Positions 54,906 to 64,000 of a DNA stretch of 64,000 bases are shown piece after piece (positions within the stretch are counted from its first letter, which is position 1; every line of letters begins with the position of its first letter). Origin of the DNA: Leptolyngbya sp. CCY15150 (GTDB taxonomy: Bacteria; Cyanobacteriota; Cyanobacteriia; RECH01); assembly GCF_016888135.1 (NCBI RefSeq), contig NZ_JACSWB010000207.1:62001-126000 (forward strand), given 5' to 3'. The notes under the pieces were generated by a model. The model saw only the letters and a program-made list of their open reading frames with translations. It did no database searches and was not told where the DNA came from. The translations under genes were made by a program, and so were the position numbers.

Positions 54906-57518
54906 TCATGCTTTGAACGTTGCCGATGGGGTTGGGTTCAGCGCCGCCTTGGGGTAGGGAATCCGCTTATGGTTGAACTGCTGCCAAACCTGCACAAAGA
55001 TGTCTGCCACCTTGGCTAAATCGGCACGGCTGAGCCCAGAATCCACCAACTGATTATCCTGCCAGCGGTGACGCATGATTTTGTTGACCGTAGACAGCGC
55101 TTCCTCAGGAGTGGCATCCTTAAGCGATCGCAGGGCCGCCTCACAGGAATCTGCCAGCATCACAATGCCGGTCTCCCGCGACTGAGGAATGGGGCCGTCG
55201 TAGCGGAAGTCCGCCTCGTTCACCACCAACGTCGGGTCTTCTTTGGCGCGCTCCTGGGCCTGGTAATAGAAATAGGTAATCAGCATGGTGCCCTGGTGCT
55301 CTGGAATGAACGAGCGCACGGCCCGGGGCAGACGACACTTGCGGGCCATGACCAACCCTTCGGTGACGTGTTTTTTGATAATGGCGGCACTTTTCCAAGG
55401 GTCGTCGATCAAATCATGCTTGTTGGGCCCACCCATTTGATTTTCGATAAACCCCATGGCGTCGTGCATTTTACCAATGTCGTGGTACAGGGTGCCGGTG
55501 CGAATCAGTTCCACATTGCAGCCTAGGGCCCGGGCCGCAGCCTCCGCGAGGGTCGCCACAAACAGGGTGTGCTGGAAGGTGCCCGGAGCTTCCGACACAA
55601 GGCGCTTCAAGAGGGGACGGTTGGGATTTGACAGTTCCACCAAGCGGGTAGGCGTGACCAAGTCAAACCCATGTTCCAAGTAAGGACTGACGCCCAAGGC
55701 GACAACACTCCAGGCAATGCCCAGCAGGGTCTGAACACCAGCAGCCGTGAGCACGGCATACCAAACAGGACTGGTAGCCGCCGTCAGCATCAGACTGAGA
55801 CTTAAATACACCACCCCTTGGGTCAAGCCGACGCCTAGCCCCAAGAGCGCCAGCTCCTCACGCGATCGCATCCGACCGGATAAGACCGCCCCCACTGCAC
55901 TGCCTACCGCACTCGCCAAGAGGGAATTGAGCGCCACTTCCATGCCAATGGGCAGCACAATCCCCAGCAAGGCAATCACCGTCATGCTCAGGGGAGAGCC
56001 ATAGAAACTGCCGATGAGAAGACCAATGGCAGGTAAACTGCTGCCGGGCAAGCCCAAGACGATCGCCAAGGGAGCCGTTAACACCAGCAGCAGAATCAAG
56101 ATATGGTCACGCAGTCGTAGCTGGGCATAAAAAATACGCTCAGAGAGCCAGAAAAGGGCGATCGCTCCACTGATCAACGCAGCAAAACCTGCTAAGGCCA
56201 AGTAATTGAGGCGGCGGCGACTCATGCCAAAGTGATCCAGCAGGACAAAATCTGCCTGGGTAATCGTGTCCCCCGCTTCTACAATGGTCTCGCCTCGGCG
56301 AATGGCCACCATTTCTGGATCAATGGCCTCCGCTGCCTGCTCAGCCCTAATACGGGTCTGTTCTGGATCTTGGGTGAGGTTGGGGCGCACCACCGAGTCG
56401 AGCAGCTCAACAGCCAAGGGTTGTACAGAGTCCGACATACTCACCGCCACCTGAGCCTGAATGGCTTGGCGGCGAATACTGTTGGGCAAGCCTGGAGGAA
56501 TGCCTTGGAGCAAAATGCGTTCTAGCACCTGACGCATCTCCCCCTGCACCTGAGTCCATTCCTCATCCGTTAAGTCTAGGATGTAAGACCCAAAGGGTTT
56601 ATCCAACTCATCGGGATTATTCTCAAGCTGATCGGCAATCGTCCTGTAGCGATCGCGGGCTCGACTGATCGTGCTTTCCATGTGCTGGACTTCATCCTCA
56701 GACTTATCCCGCAGCGCCGTCCGTAGCTCTAAAATCGCCAGTTGTTGGGAACCGCCCAGCCCATTCGCTGAGGAGGGTACACGAGTTGTGCTGGTGCTAT
56801 CCGCTGGCATCCCCGGAGCCGCAGGACGCGGTGGAGGTGGCTGGAGATTGGCCGTCGTGGAACTTGGCGTAGCAGAGCGCGATCGCGTCGAGCCTGGCCG
56901 CACCTCAGACCAAATCCTCCGCCACTCCCATTCGGTGGTGCGTTGGAGATAGCGTTGGCTGGCCAAGGAGATATTGCTGGTGGAGGTAAATGGAAACCCA
57001 CCCAACTGCTGCCGTACATCATTACCTCGCTGCAGCAGGCGATCAAAGGATTGATAGATCGTCTGATTAGCGGTTTCGTCAATCATCAAAACCGGAATTG
57101 AACCGGTACGAGCCGCTTGCCGCGCTTCTTCCGTCGTTTTTGTATCTTCGACCCGAGCATTATCCGGAGCCGTGAGGGTTTCCGGAGCCGTCGTATCCAC
57201 GGCCAGCTGGGGCTCGTTATAAAACCGATACCCAATTACACTCGTCAGGGAGAGGATAGCCACACTCGTGAGCAACCCGCGCACCGCCATGGGGCGCTGC
57301 TGGGAAATATCTTGCCGAAACGTCCGAGCAGAACGTTGAGTTGTTTTCATGGTCTGCAGCGATGAAGGTCGAGTCGAAGCGGAGACTGAACTGTGATGAA
57401 GTCGTCCGAGGCGATCGCCCCACCGCTGCATCCGAGGCCCAAACCTAGAGGAGGAAGCACTCTGATGGAACTGTCGCCATCGATCGAACTGCTGAGTAAG
57501 ACGTCGAAACGATTTCAT
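54906..57518 (-). CDS. PgpH-like 7TM receptor with HD phosphodiesterase domain
   Basis: 870 residues from ATG 57518. An N-terminal cytosolic tail and one helix (~75-97, AVRGLLTSVAILSLTSV) lead to a large outer domain (~100-460). A block of about seven hydrophobic helices (~465-650) and a cytosolic HD domain follow, with FQHTLFVATLAE, the metal-binding His679/Asp680 in LYHDIGK, HVTEG, HQGT and ADSCEAA. This is the 7TMR-HDED/7TMR-HD architecture of PgpH, which hydrolyses cyclic di-AMP. I infer the same reaction here. c-di-AMP controls osmotic and potassium balance in cyanobacteria. Confidence 0.92.
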   Translation of the reverse strand: MKSFRRLTQQFDRWRQFHQSASSSRFGPRMQRWGDRLGRLHHSSVSASTRPSSLQTMKTTQRSARTFRQDISQQRPMAVRGLLTSVAILSLTSVIGYRFYNEPQLAVDTTAPETLTAPDNARVEDTKTTEEARQAARTGSIPVLMIDETANQTIYQSFDRLLQRGNDVRQQLGGFPFTSTSNISLASQRYLQRTTEWEWRRIWSEVRPGSTRSRSATPSSTTANLQPPPPRPAAPGMPADSTSTTRVPSSANGLGGSQQLAILELRTALRDKSEDEVQHMESTISRARDRYRTIADQLENNPDELDKPFGSYILDLTDEEWTQVQGEMRQVLERILLQGIPPGLPNSIRRQAIQAQVAVSMSDSVQPLAVELLDSVVRPNLTQDPEQTRIRAEQAAEAIDPEMVAIRRGETIVEAGDTITQADFVLLDHFGMSRRRLNYLALAGFAALISGAIALFWLSERIFYAQLRLRDHILILLLVLTAPLAIVLGLPGSSLPAIGLLIGSFYGSPLSMTVIALLGIVLPIGMEVALNSLLASAVGSAVGAVLSGRMRSREELALLGLGVGLTQGVVYLSLSLMLTAATSPVWYAVLTAAGVQTLLGIAWSVVALGVSPYLEHGFDLVTPTRLVELSNPNRPLLKRLVSEAPGTFQHTLFVATLAEAAARALGCNVELIRTGTLYHDIGKMHDAMGFIENQMGGPNKHDLIDDPWKSAAIIKKHVTEGLVMARKCRLPRAVRSFIPEHQGTMLITYFYYQAQERAKEDPTLVVNEADFRYDGPIPQSRETGIVMLADSCEAALRSLKDATPEEALSTVNKIMRHRWQDNQLVDSGLSRADLAKVADIFVQVWQQFNHKRIPYPKAALNPTPSATFKA

Positions 57519-57979
57519 CTCTGTACCAAGAATTCGAGTGGGAGAGCAATAGAACAGCGCGCGGCGATTAGCTCTAGTTAGACAAGACCCGGGCAAAGGT
57601 CTTGATCAAAACCGTATGAGGGACAAAACGGAAGAAGCACCACACTCAACAGAACAGAGACATGAAGACGATAGGGCGCAGGGCCAATAGATGTGTAAAA
57701 CCATCATGTTCAGGCCACTTTAGTGTGAACAATTCTGGTCAAAATCGCCATCTACCTACAGGATTGTATATTGCGATTATAGAAGCTCAACGAGGAAGGC
57801 AAGGGGCTGATACCTCCAACAGCCTGCAGTTCGTTGAAGCCAAGGGATTGTAGCGATCGGTTAACGGATCGGTTAACCGAGATGTACCTTCAGGCATAGA
57901 CTTCGCATACTCAAGTACATACTCCAAGGACATACCCAAGTAATAGTATATCGAAGCCATTTCACGACGGTGTCTAAGC
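57519..57979. other. Spacer without a gene
   Basis: 461 bp. The start of the gap is the leader of the PgpH-like gene. Near 57854-57880 GATCGGTTAAC is present twice in tandem, the second copy extending to GGTTAACC. Around 57905-57945 short CATAC..CAAG words repeat. These could be regulator sites; none matches a known box. Confidence 0.4.
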
Positions 57980-58900
57980 TTAACGGGGCTGCAAGGTTTG
58001 GGCCGCTGCGATCGCCAGACTAGGATCGATGACAGGCTGGGGAACCATAGCTCCCATCCATGCCGACGCTAGGCGTTGCACGTCATGCTCAAGCTCTAAT
58101 CGGGACGAGATTCCCCAAAGTTGCAGCAGACTGGAGGGGCGATCGCTGGTTCCTTCCACAGCCCCATACCAACGCCAGGGCCATCCCAACGCGCCATGGA
58201 ACGCCCCCGCTACCATGCCCACCGTCATGCCCACACTGCGATAGGTATCCACATCCTGAATCCCCCGCTGCTCACAGTGGTAGAGCGATCGCACGAGGGT
58301 CAGGGCAGGTGCATCGGTTATGGTTTGCATTGCCGAGGTGGCGATCGCCAGAGTTGCTCCCATGGGGTGATCGGGTTCAAGATCTTCAGGCATCAGATCT
58401 ACGGCAGCCCCCTTCCGCTGCAGGACTTGGGCCATCCATCGGGCGAGATCCTGCACCCCAGCGGTTACCTTGCCATGATGGGACGGCTCGAACGGCAGCC
58501 CGCTGATCATGGACTGAAACTGCTGCTCAAAGGCAGAGCAATCATCGTGGTAAAACAGGATCAAAGGCACCGCATAGCTGATCACTTGGGCCAGCGATCG
58601 CTCATCCATAGACAGATCAACAGATGGATCGACAGATGGATCAACAGGCAGATCAACATGAGCGATCGGCCCATGGGTTTGCAGCTGATGCACCAGGGCT
58701 AAACTTTGTCGTCCCCAGGCAGGCATTGGAGCGGCAGCCAGAAAATTAGGTTGATATAAGCGATGGGCAAGCGATCGTCCTGGTGAGCGCCGCGCTGCCC
58801 ACCCCGCAGCCATCAAATCGCCAAAAAGAACGCCCCAGTAGACGCCCAGCCATTGATCAACAAGGGATGGAACATGAGCAAGCGGGTAGACCAGCGGCAT
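57980..58900 (-). CDS. ADP-ribosylglycohydrolase-like protein
   Basis: 306 residues, distantly like the ADP-ribosylglycohydrolase (ARH/DraG) fold. The N terminus VYWGVLFGDLMAAGW resembles the G..LGD.LG opening of the family. Near the C terminus DVDTYRSVGMTVGMVAGAFHG matches the D.DT..A..GA..GA metal-binding helix, written here as DVDTYRSVG and MVAGAFHG. The usual N-terminal TDDT metal site is not seen, so activity is doubtful. A short internal repeat (VDPSVDPSVDLSMD) interrupts the middle. Function unknown. Confidence 0.65.
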   Translation of the reverse strand: MPLVYPLAHVPSLVDQWLGVYWGVLFGDLMAAGWAARRSPGRSLAHRLYQPNFLAAAPMPAWGRQSLALVHQLQTHGPIAHVDLPVDPSVDPSVDLSMDERSLAQVISYAVPLILFYHDDCSAFEQQFQSMISGLPFEPSHHGKVTAGVQDLARWMAQVLQRKGAAVDLMPEDLEPDHPMGATLAIATSAMQTITDAPALTLVRSLYHCEQRGIQDVDTYRSVGMTVGMVAGAFHGALGWPWRWYGAVEGTSDRPSSLLQLWGISSRLELEHDVQRLASAWMGAMVPQPVIDPSLAIAAAQTLQPR

Positions 58901-58981
58901 AGGTATGTAGATGTAAAACGCTAGAAAATTAATCCGGATAGACGAGTGGAGCGATCGACGATGTGCAGTACACTCATGGCA

Positions 58982-59065
58982 CAGTTAATACAGTGCAGTT
59001 AATACAGTGCAGTTAATGCAGCGCAATTAATGCAGTGCAGTTAATACAACGCAATTAATACAGTG
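58982..59065. repeat. 14-bp tandem repeat, six units
   Basis: The unit CA(G/A)TTAAT(A/G)CA(G/A)(T/C)G is repeated six times from 58982, with a partial seventh. The first two units are identical; later ones drift at the same few positions. The array ends 37 bp before the start of the peptidoglycan-binding gene and 80 bp from the divergent ADP-ribosylglycohydrolase-like gene, so it fills their shared promoter region. Confidence 0.93.
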
Positions 59066-59102
59066 CAATTGTGGACTCTGGACATAACCATAGCAAACAA
59101 TC

Positions 59103-59888
59103 ATGAACGGCAGGATCACTCACGGTTTACCTTCTAATCCTTCAGAAGGGTGCTTCCAGACAAGTCGAGGTTGGCTGGCTCTGGGGCTAGGGCTAGGGAT
59201 GGCCATGCTAGGCAATCCAGCGATCGCTCAATCCCCAGCGGCCGCCCCATCGGCCGACCCATCGGCCGACCCACCGGCTGCGCAAACGGAGCGATCGCCC
59301 CAGCGGCCCACTCTCCAACTCGGCAGCCAGGGTGTGGCCGTGGCTCAAGTGCAGGCCATGCTGACGCTGCTGGGGTACTACACCGGGCCCGTGGATGGAC
59401 AGTATCAAGACAGTACAGCGATCGCTGTGGCCACGTTTCAGCAGGCTGCCGGACTCGCGGTCGATGGCGTCATGGGGGCCAATACTTGGGCTGCTCTTCT
59501 CCCCAGCCCCAATGGACAAGCCGCCACCGAGCCCACCGAACCTACCGAGACGCCAGCAGCATCCGTGCCGTTTCCAAGCCCCTCCCTCGAAACACCGAGC
59601 GAATCAGCGCCTTCTGAAGCACCATCGTCTGAAGAAACGGCTTCTGAGGAAGCGATCGCCCCCAGTCCCACAGATCTACCCGTGTTGCGCTTGGGAATGC
59701 GAGGATCGGCCGTGGAGCGGCTGCAGGAACGTCTACGAGTTCTAGGCGTATACAGCGCTCCCATTGACGGTGTTTTTGGCCCGGCAACCCAAGCAGCCGT
59801 GCAAGATATTCAGCAGCGCAACCGCCTCAATGCCGATGGTATTGTGGGCCCGGCAACCTGGACAGTACTCTTTCGTGCCACCAACTAG
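59103..59888 (+). CDS. Secreted protein with two peptidoglycan-binding domains
   Basis: 261 residues. An N-terminal signal (~20-43, LALGLGLGMAMLGNPAIAQ) is likely cleaved after AQ. Two PG_binding_1 domains are clear: ~72-132 (LGSQGVAVAQVQAML, GYYTGPVDGQY, VDGVMGANTWAAL) and ~196-258 (LGMRGSAVERLQERL, GVYSAPIDGVFGPAT, DGIVGPATWTVLF). They are joined by a Pro/Ser/Glu-rich linker. No catalytic domain is attached, so it probably binds the cell wall in the periplasm as a stand-alone module or adaptor. The promoter overlaps a 14-bp repeat array. Confidence 0.92.
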   Translation: MNGRITHGLPSNPSEGCFQTSRGWLALGLGLGMAMLGNPAIAQSPAAAPSADPSADPPAAQTERSPQRPTLQLGSQGVAVAQVQAMLTLLGYYTGPVDGQYQDSTAIAVATFQQAAGLAVDGVMGANTWAALLPSPNGQAATEPTEPTETPAASVPFPSPSLETPSESAPSEAPSSEETASEEAIAPSPTDLPVLRLGMRGSAVERLQERLRVLGVYSAPIDGVFGPATQAAVQDIQQRNRLNADGIVGPATWTVLFRATN

Positions 59889-59914
59889 TCCTAGGCCGCA
59901 AGTCAAATCTCTAA

Positions 59915-59985
59915 AGCGGGTGGGGGGAATCGAACCCCCATCATCAGCTTGGAAGGCTGAGGTTTTACCACTAAACTACACCCGC
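59915..59985 (-). tRNA. tRNA-Gly(UCC)
   Basis: The minus strand folds as a complete cloverleaf: acceptor GCGGGTG with CACCCGC, D arm GTTT/AAAC, anticodon stem TCAGC/GCTGA with loop CTTCCAA (anticodon TCC), and T arm GGGGG/CCCCC with loop TTCGATT. The discriminator is U73 (complement of 59915), normal for tRNA-Gly. CCA is not encoded. It lies between the peptidoglycan-binding gene and gap1. Confidence 0.97.
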
Positions 59986-60114
59986 ATGGGTAACCCATAG
60001 CTCAGCCATACTACCATGAACCGAATGCTTAGGGAAATACCCAAGAGCGATCGCCCCTGAGTATTCCCAAAGGTTCATCAATGCATAACTAGGCTGAAGG
60101 CTAGAGGCTCAAGC

Positions 60115-61540
<1,426 letters not shown>

Positions 61541-61750
61541 TTAATCGACGACTTTCAGCAGGCCCATTTGCAGGCGATCGCTCACGGAGCGCACCTGGGC
61601 TAGTTGATGACTCGTCAGCGTTTCACCTGCCATTAAAAAGCCCAGGAATCGCTGTTTGTCGCTGTAGGTAATACGTCCAGTGGAGAGCACTCCTTGGATG
61701 AGTTGCTCTAGCTCACGGTCTAGGTCGTTGCTATGGGTTTTAAGTGACAT
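61541..61750 (-). CDS. Small conserved cytosolic protein
   Basis: 69 residues from the ATG at 61750 (MSLKTHSN); an in-frame Met eleven codons earlier (61783) is less likely. Predicted largely helical: LDRELEQLIQGVLSTGRITYSDKQ (two helices split by TGRIT) and LTSHQLAQVRSVSDRLQMGLL. Short proteins of this shape recur in cyanobacteria without known role. No membrane segment or metal motif. Family not named. Confidence 0.65.
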   Translation of the reverse strand: MSLKTHSNDLDRELEQLIQGVLSTGRITYSDKQRFLGFLMAGETLTSHQLAQVRSVSDRLQMGLLKVVD

Positions 61751-62264
61751 ATCGATATCAGGAGAAGATGGAAGGCTAAGCACTTATCCGTAAAAACACT
61801 AGATCGTCTTGTTCAATTAGCCGATTTTTTAAGGATTTATTAAGTATGCGTCTCGTATTAGTCTCTCATTATACGAACTATACGGGATTATACCTGGGTA
61901 TCCGGATGAACTAATGATAAAGTTCACGGAACAATCTAAGAGTTTTTGCTGAACTTAAAGCCATTACTTATCCATCATAGAACATTTGAACTCATCAACC
62001 CTGAAGCAACACCGGCGTTCAATCTACGAATCACCGATCGGAAAACGAGGGTTTAAGCCTTGACGAGCTCCAGGGCTGCCGATAGAATAAAGACTCGCAA
62101 ACATCACTATCTCTATCGATTTACCGTAGATTCAACTCGTAGACCAGGGCGCCTTCCATCTTGGGGATAGGCTTCCATCTCTGTTGATCTGTTGGCAGAC
62201 AACCGGCCAAGAGTTATCTAGTCCAATGATGATGCGCGATTTCACCGACAAACCAGGAGACCCT
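61751..62264. other. AT-rich spacer between divergent small genes
   Basis: 514 bp, clearly more AT-rich than the surroundings between 61780 and 61990, with TTAAGGATTTATTAAG-type words. It must hold the divergent promoters for the 69-residue protein and the NIL-domain protein. No gene or known RNA is recognised. Confidence 0.5.
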
Positions 62265-62531
62265 ATGTCCGTTGATCAGCCGTTGGTTCAGACACGTCTT
62301 CGTCTTCGCATTCCCCAGCACTACCACCAAGAGCCGGTGATTTCTAAGCTGGTGTCTCACTATCACGTCACGGTGAATATTGCGGCGGCCGTTCTGGGGG
62401 CCAATGCTGAGGGCGATGGATGGTTTGACTTGGTGCTGCAAGGGCAGCCCGATTGCCTTGAGCAGGCCTTGCACTACCTTCATGACCTAGAGATCGAGGT
62501 GTGGAGCGGCTCAGATATCAGCGCATGGTAG
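62265..62531 (+). CDS. NIL-domain protein
   Basis: 88 residues, ATG 62265 with AGGAG 6-7 nt upstream. It is a single NIL domain: a ferredoxin-like fold with QTRLRLRIPQHYHQEPVISKL, VNIAAAVLGAN, GWFDLVLQG and ALHYLHDLEIEVW. In methionine ABC ATPases this domain senses ligand; free-standing copies are common in cyanobacteria, sometimes next to iron-sulfur proteins. No cysteine is present here, so it is not a ferredoxin. Possibly co-transcribed with dapF, 63 bp downstream. Confidence 0.88.
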   Translation: MSVDQPLVQTRLRLRIPQHYHQEPVISKLVSHYHVTVNIAAAVLGANAEGDGWFDLVLQGQPDCLEQALHYLHDLEIEVWSGSDISAW

Positions 62532-62594
62532 TTCGCATCAGTTTCGACGTATGCTAAATCCATAGAGAGCTTCACCCTCAACTCGTTCACTCCT

Positions 62595-63440
62595 ATGGCT
62601 ATAGACTTTACGAAATATCACGGCATTGGTAACGACTTCATCTTGATTGACAATCGTCAGCAAGCCGAGCCGCTGCTCACACCAGAGCAAGCGATCGCTT
62701 GGTGCGATCGCCATTTTGGTATTGGGGCAGATGGGGTGATTTTTGCCCTGCCGGGGCAGGCCGACACCGACTACACCATGCGGATCTTCAATTCCGATGG
62801 CTCGGAGCCAGAAATGTGTGGCAACGGGATTCGCTGCATGGCGCGGTTTGTGGCTCAGCTTGAAGCGGCAGGGGGTGTAGATACTACGGAAAAAACCTAT
62901 CGTATCCATACCCTCGCGGGCTTGATTTCACCAAAGCTAGAACCCGACGGGCAGGTGACTGTAGACATGGGCATCCCGCGCCTGCTGGCGGGCGAGATTC
63001 CCACGAGCCTCGGCGCGGCGGATGACAAGGTGGTAGGAACCTCGATATCCGTGGCCAGTCAAGATTGGGCGGTCACCTGCGTGAGCATGGGCAATCCCCA
63101 CTGCATCACCTTTGTAGACGATGTAGAAGCGATCGCCCTAGAGCAGATTGGCCCACAGTTTGAGCATCATCCCGCCTTCCCCAAGCGAATTAATACCGAG
63201 TTCATCCAGGTGGTGCGATCGGATTATCTCAAAATGCGGGTGTGGGAACGGGGTGCAGGGATTACCCTAGCCTGCGGCACCGGAGCCTGTGCAGCCCTAG
63301 TGGCTAGCGTGCTGAACAATCGCAGCGATCGCCAAGCCACGGTAGAGCTACCCGGCGGTTCGCTGCTGATTACCTGGGCAGAGGACAACCATCTTTACAT
63401 GACCGGCCCCGCCGAACAGGTATTCACCGGTAGTCGCTAG
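62595..63440 (+). CDS. dapF: Diaminopimelate epimerase
   Basis: A 281-residue PLP-independent racemase that makes meso-diaminopimelate from the LL form, for lysine and peptidoglycan. The two catalytic cysteines are Cys75 (EMCGNGIRC) and Cys227 (LACGTGACA), one in each half of the pseudo-symmetric protein. KYHGIGNDF at the N terminus and MGNPHC in the middle are also typical. Complete and of normal length. Confidence 0.96.
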   Translation: MAIDFTKYHGIGNDFILIDNRQQAEPLLTPEQAIAWCDRHFGIGADGVIFALPGQADTDYTMRIFNSDGSEPEMCGNGIRCMARFVAQLEAAGGVDTTEKTYRIHTLAGLISPKLEPDGQVTVDMGIPRLLAGEIPTSLGAADDKVVGTSISVASQDWAVTCVSMGNPHCITFVDDVEAIALEQIGPQFEHHPAFPKRINTEFIQVVRSDYLKMRVWERGAGITLACGTGACAALVASVLNNRSDRQATVELPGGSLLITWAEDNHLYMTGPAEQVFTGSR

Positions 63441-63607
63441 TACCGCAAGACAGAAGAACGAAGACAGAAAAACGAAAAGGAACCCCAGGACACACACTAG
63501 GCGGGTTACGTTCGTCTCAGAGTACTCGTTGACTGGGGCAGAGATCCGGCGATCGCCCAGATCCTGCCTGAGCGCCATTCCAGGTTCCTCAGGCCTGTTC
63601 CATCAGG

Positions 63608-64000
63608 CTAGATCCAAGGATCATCATCCTCAAGATCAGGCCCTGGAATCAGATCCGGCTGAATGGGGCGCTGATCCTCGGTGCTGAGGGCACCGGATGC
63701 CTGCTTGGTCAACGCCGATTCTGCAGCAGGGGTCTTCTCCGAATTCGCCCCTGGCTGCTCAGAGCGATCGCCCTTCGCGTCTTCCTCGGCACTCCAGTCA
63801 TCAAAGAGAATTTCAAACTCGTCTTCATCCCCATCATGGTCAGGGGTGAGGGGGCGATCGCCCTCAAACTCTTCCGGCACATGGAAAAAGTCAAACTCCT
63901 CAATGCGATCGGTGAGCAATGCCGCCTGTTGCTTCACCCGATCAAGGAGCGATCGCCCAGTTTCCTTAGCCTGCTGGGTGAAGGTTTGCCCCTCGTCCCG
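63608..64000 (-). CDS. Acidic protein, C-terminal part (runs off window)
   Basis: The frame is open to the right edge of the window, so the N terminus lies outside; an internal GTG at 63937 is not needed as a start. The first visible residues (QTFTQQAKETGRSLLDRVKQQ) look like an amphipathic helix, and the rest is strongly acidic and Pro-rich (DHDGDEDEFEILFDDW) and ends in EDDDPWI. Likely a disordered tail. No family recognised. About 130 residues are in the window. Confidence 0.65.
   Translation of the reverse strand, partial: RDEGQTFTQQAKETGRSLLDRVKQQAALLTDRIEEFDFFHVPEEFEGDRPLTPDHDGDEDEFEILFDDWSAEEDAKGDRSEQPGANSEKTPAAESALTKQASGALSTEDQRPIQPDLIPGPDLEDDDPWI

Noticed and set aside
58982-59065. 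Possible CRISPR array
   Set aside because: Units of 14 bp follow each other without spacers; this is a plain tandem repeat.

Overview
The window is chromosomal DNA from a cyanobacterium. The signs are photosystem I psaK, many copies of the HIP1 palindrome GCGATCGC both inside and between genes, GTG and TTG starts, and several families typical of cyanobacteria (DUF4330, UPF0016/Mnx manganese exporter, a PgpH-type HD receptor). Gene content and composition fit a filamentous, Leptolyngbya-like lineage better than marine picocyanobacteria, but the genus cannot be fixed from sequence reading. Both window edges cut genes: hemL at the left and an acidic protein at the right.

Layout: 1-940 is the 3' part of hemL. 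941-1304 is a spacer of hairpin repeats. 1305-8434 is a minus-strand cluster of uncharacterised proteins: a lipoprotein, a membrane protein, a 247-residue CxxC protein, a 1311-residue acidic repeat protein, and a 151-residue protein whose whole core is repeated at the N terminus of the acidic giant. 8931-16875 holds a membrane-anchored methyltransferase, psaK with a clear terminator, trpF, a small membrane protein, a VapBC-like toxin-antitoxin pair bracketed by two copies of a ~70-bp repeat, and gcvP. 15418-23046 is a signalling block with two hybrid histidine kinases (overlapping by ATGA) and a divergent response regulator.

23259-28954 encodes a very large phosphorylase-kinase-like (GH15-like) protein, a small conserved protein, RlmN and the Mnx-type exporter. 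The exporter is preceded by a convincing yybP-ykoY manganese riboswitch with two mutually exclusive 11-bp pairings, one of which covers the ribosome binding site. 29478-32217 is an osmoprotectant (glycine betaine/choline type) ABC operon. 32246-44636 contains a DUF4330 protein, a PPP-family phosphatase, a candidate Pho box, hflX, a TPR protein, a pentapeptide protein, a STAS protein, a metallophosphoesterase and trmB. 45317-59888 contains a CBS-PAS hybrid kinase ending in degenerate receivers, an ArnT-like glycosyltransferase, a PNPOx-like flavoprotein, cysE, tyrA, a CaCA antiporter, a PgpH-like c-di-AMP phosphodiesterase, an ADP-ribosylglycohydrolase relative and a peptidoglycan-binding secreted protein. 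59915-64000 contains tRNA-Gly(UCC), gap1, two small proteins, dapF and the truncated acidic protein.

Most of the window is housekeeping. The least explained parts are the 1942-8434 cluster with its shared TWVS/REFLDG module and HIP1-phased 63-bp repeat, the manganese riboswitch, the repeat-bracketed toxin-antitoxin cassette, and several short tandem-repeat arrays (units of 12-16 bp) in spacers.
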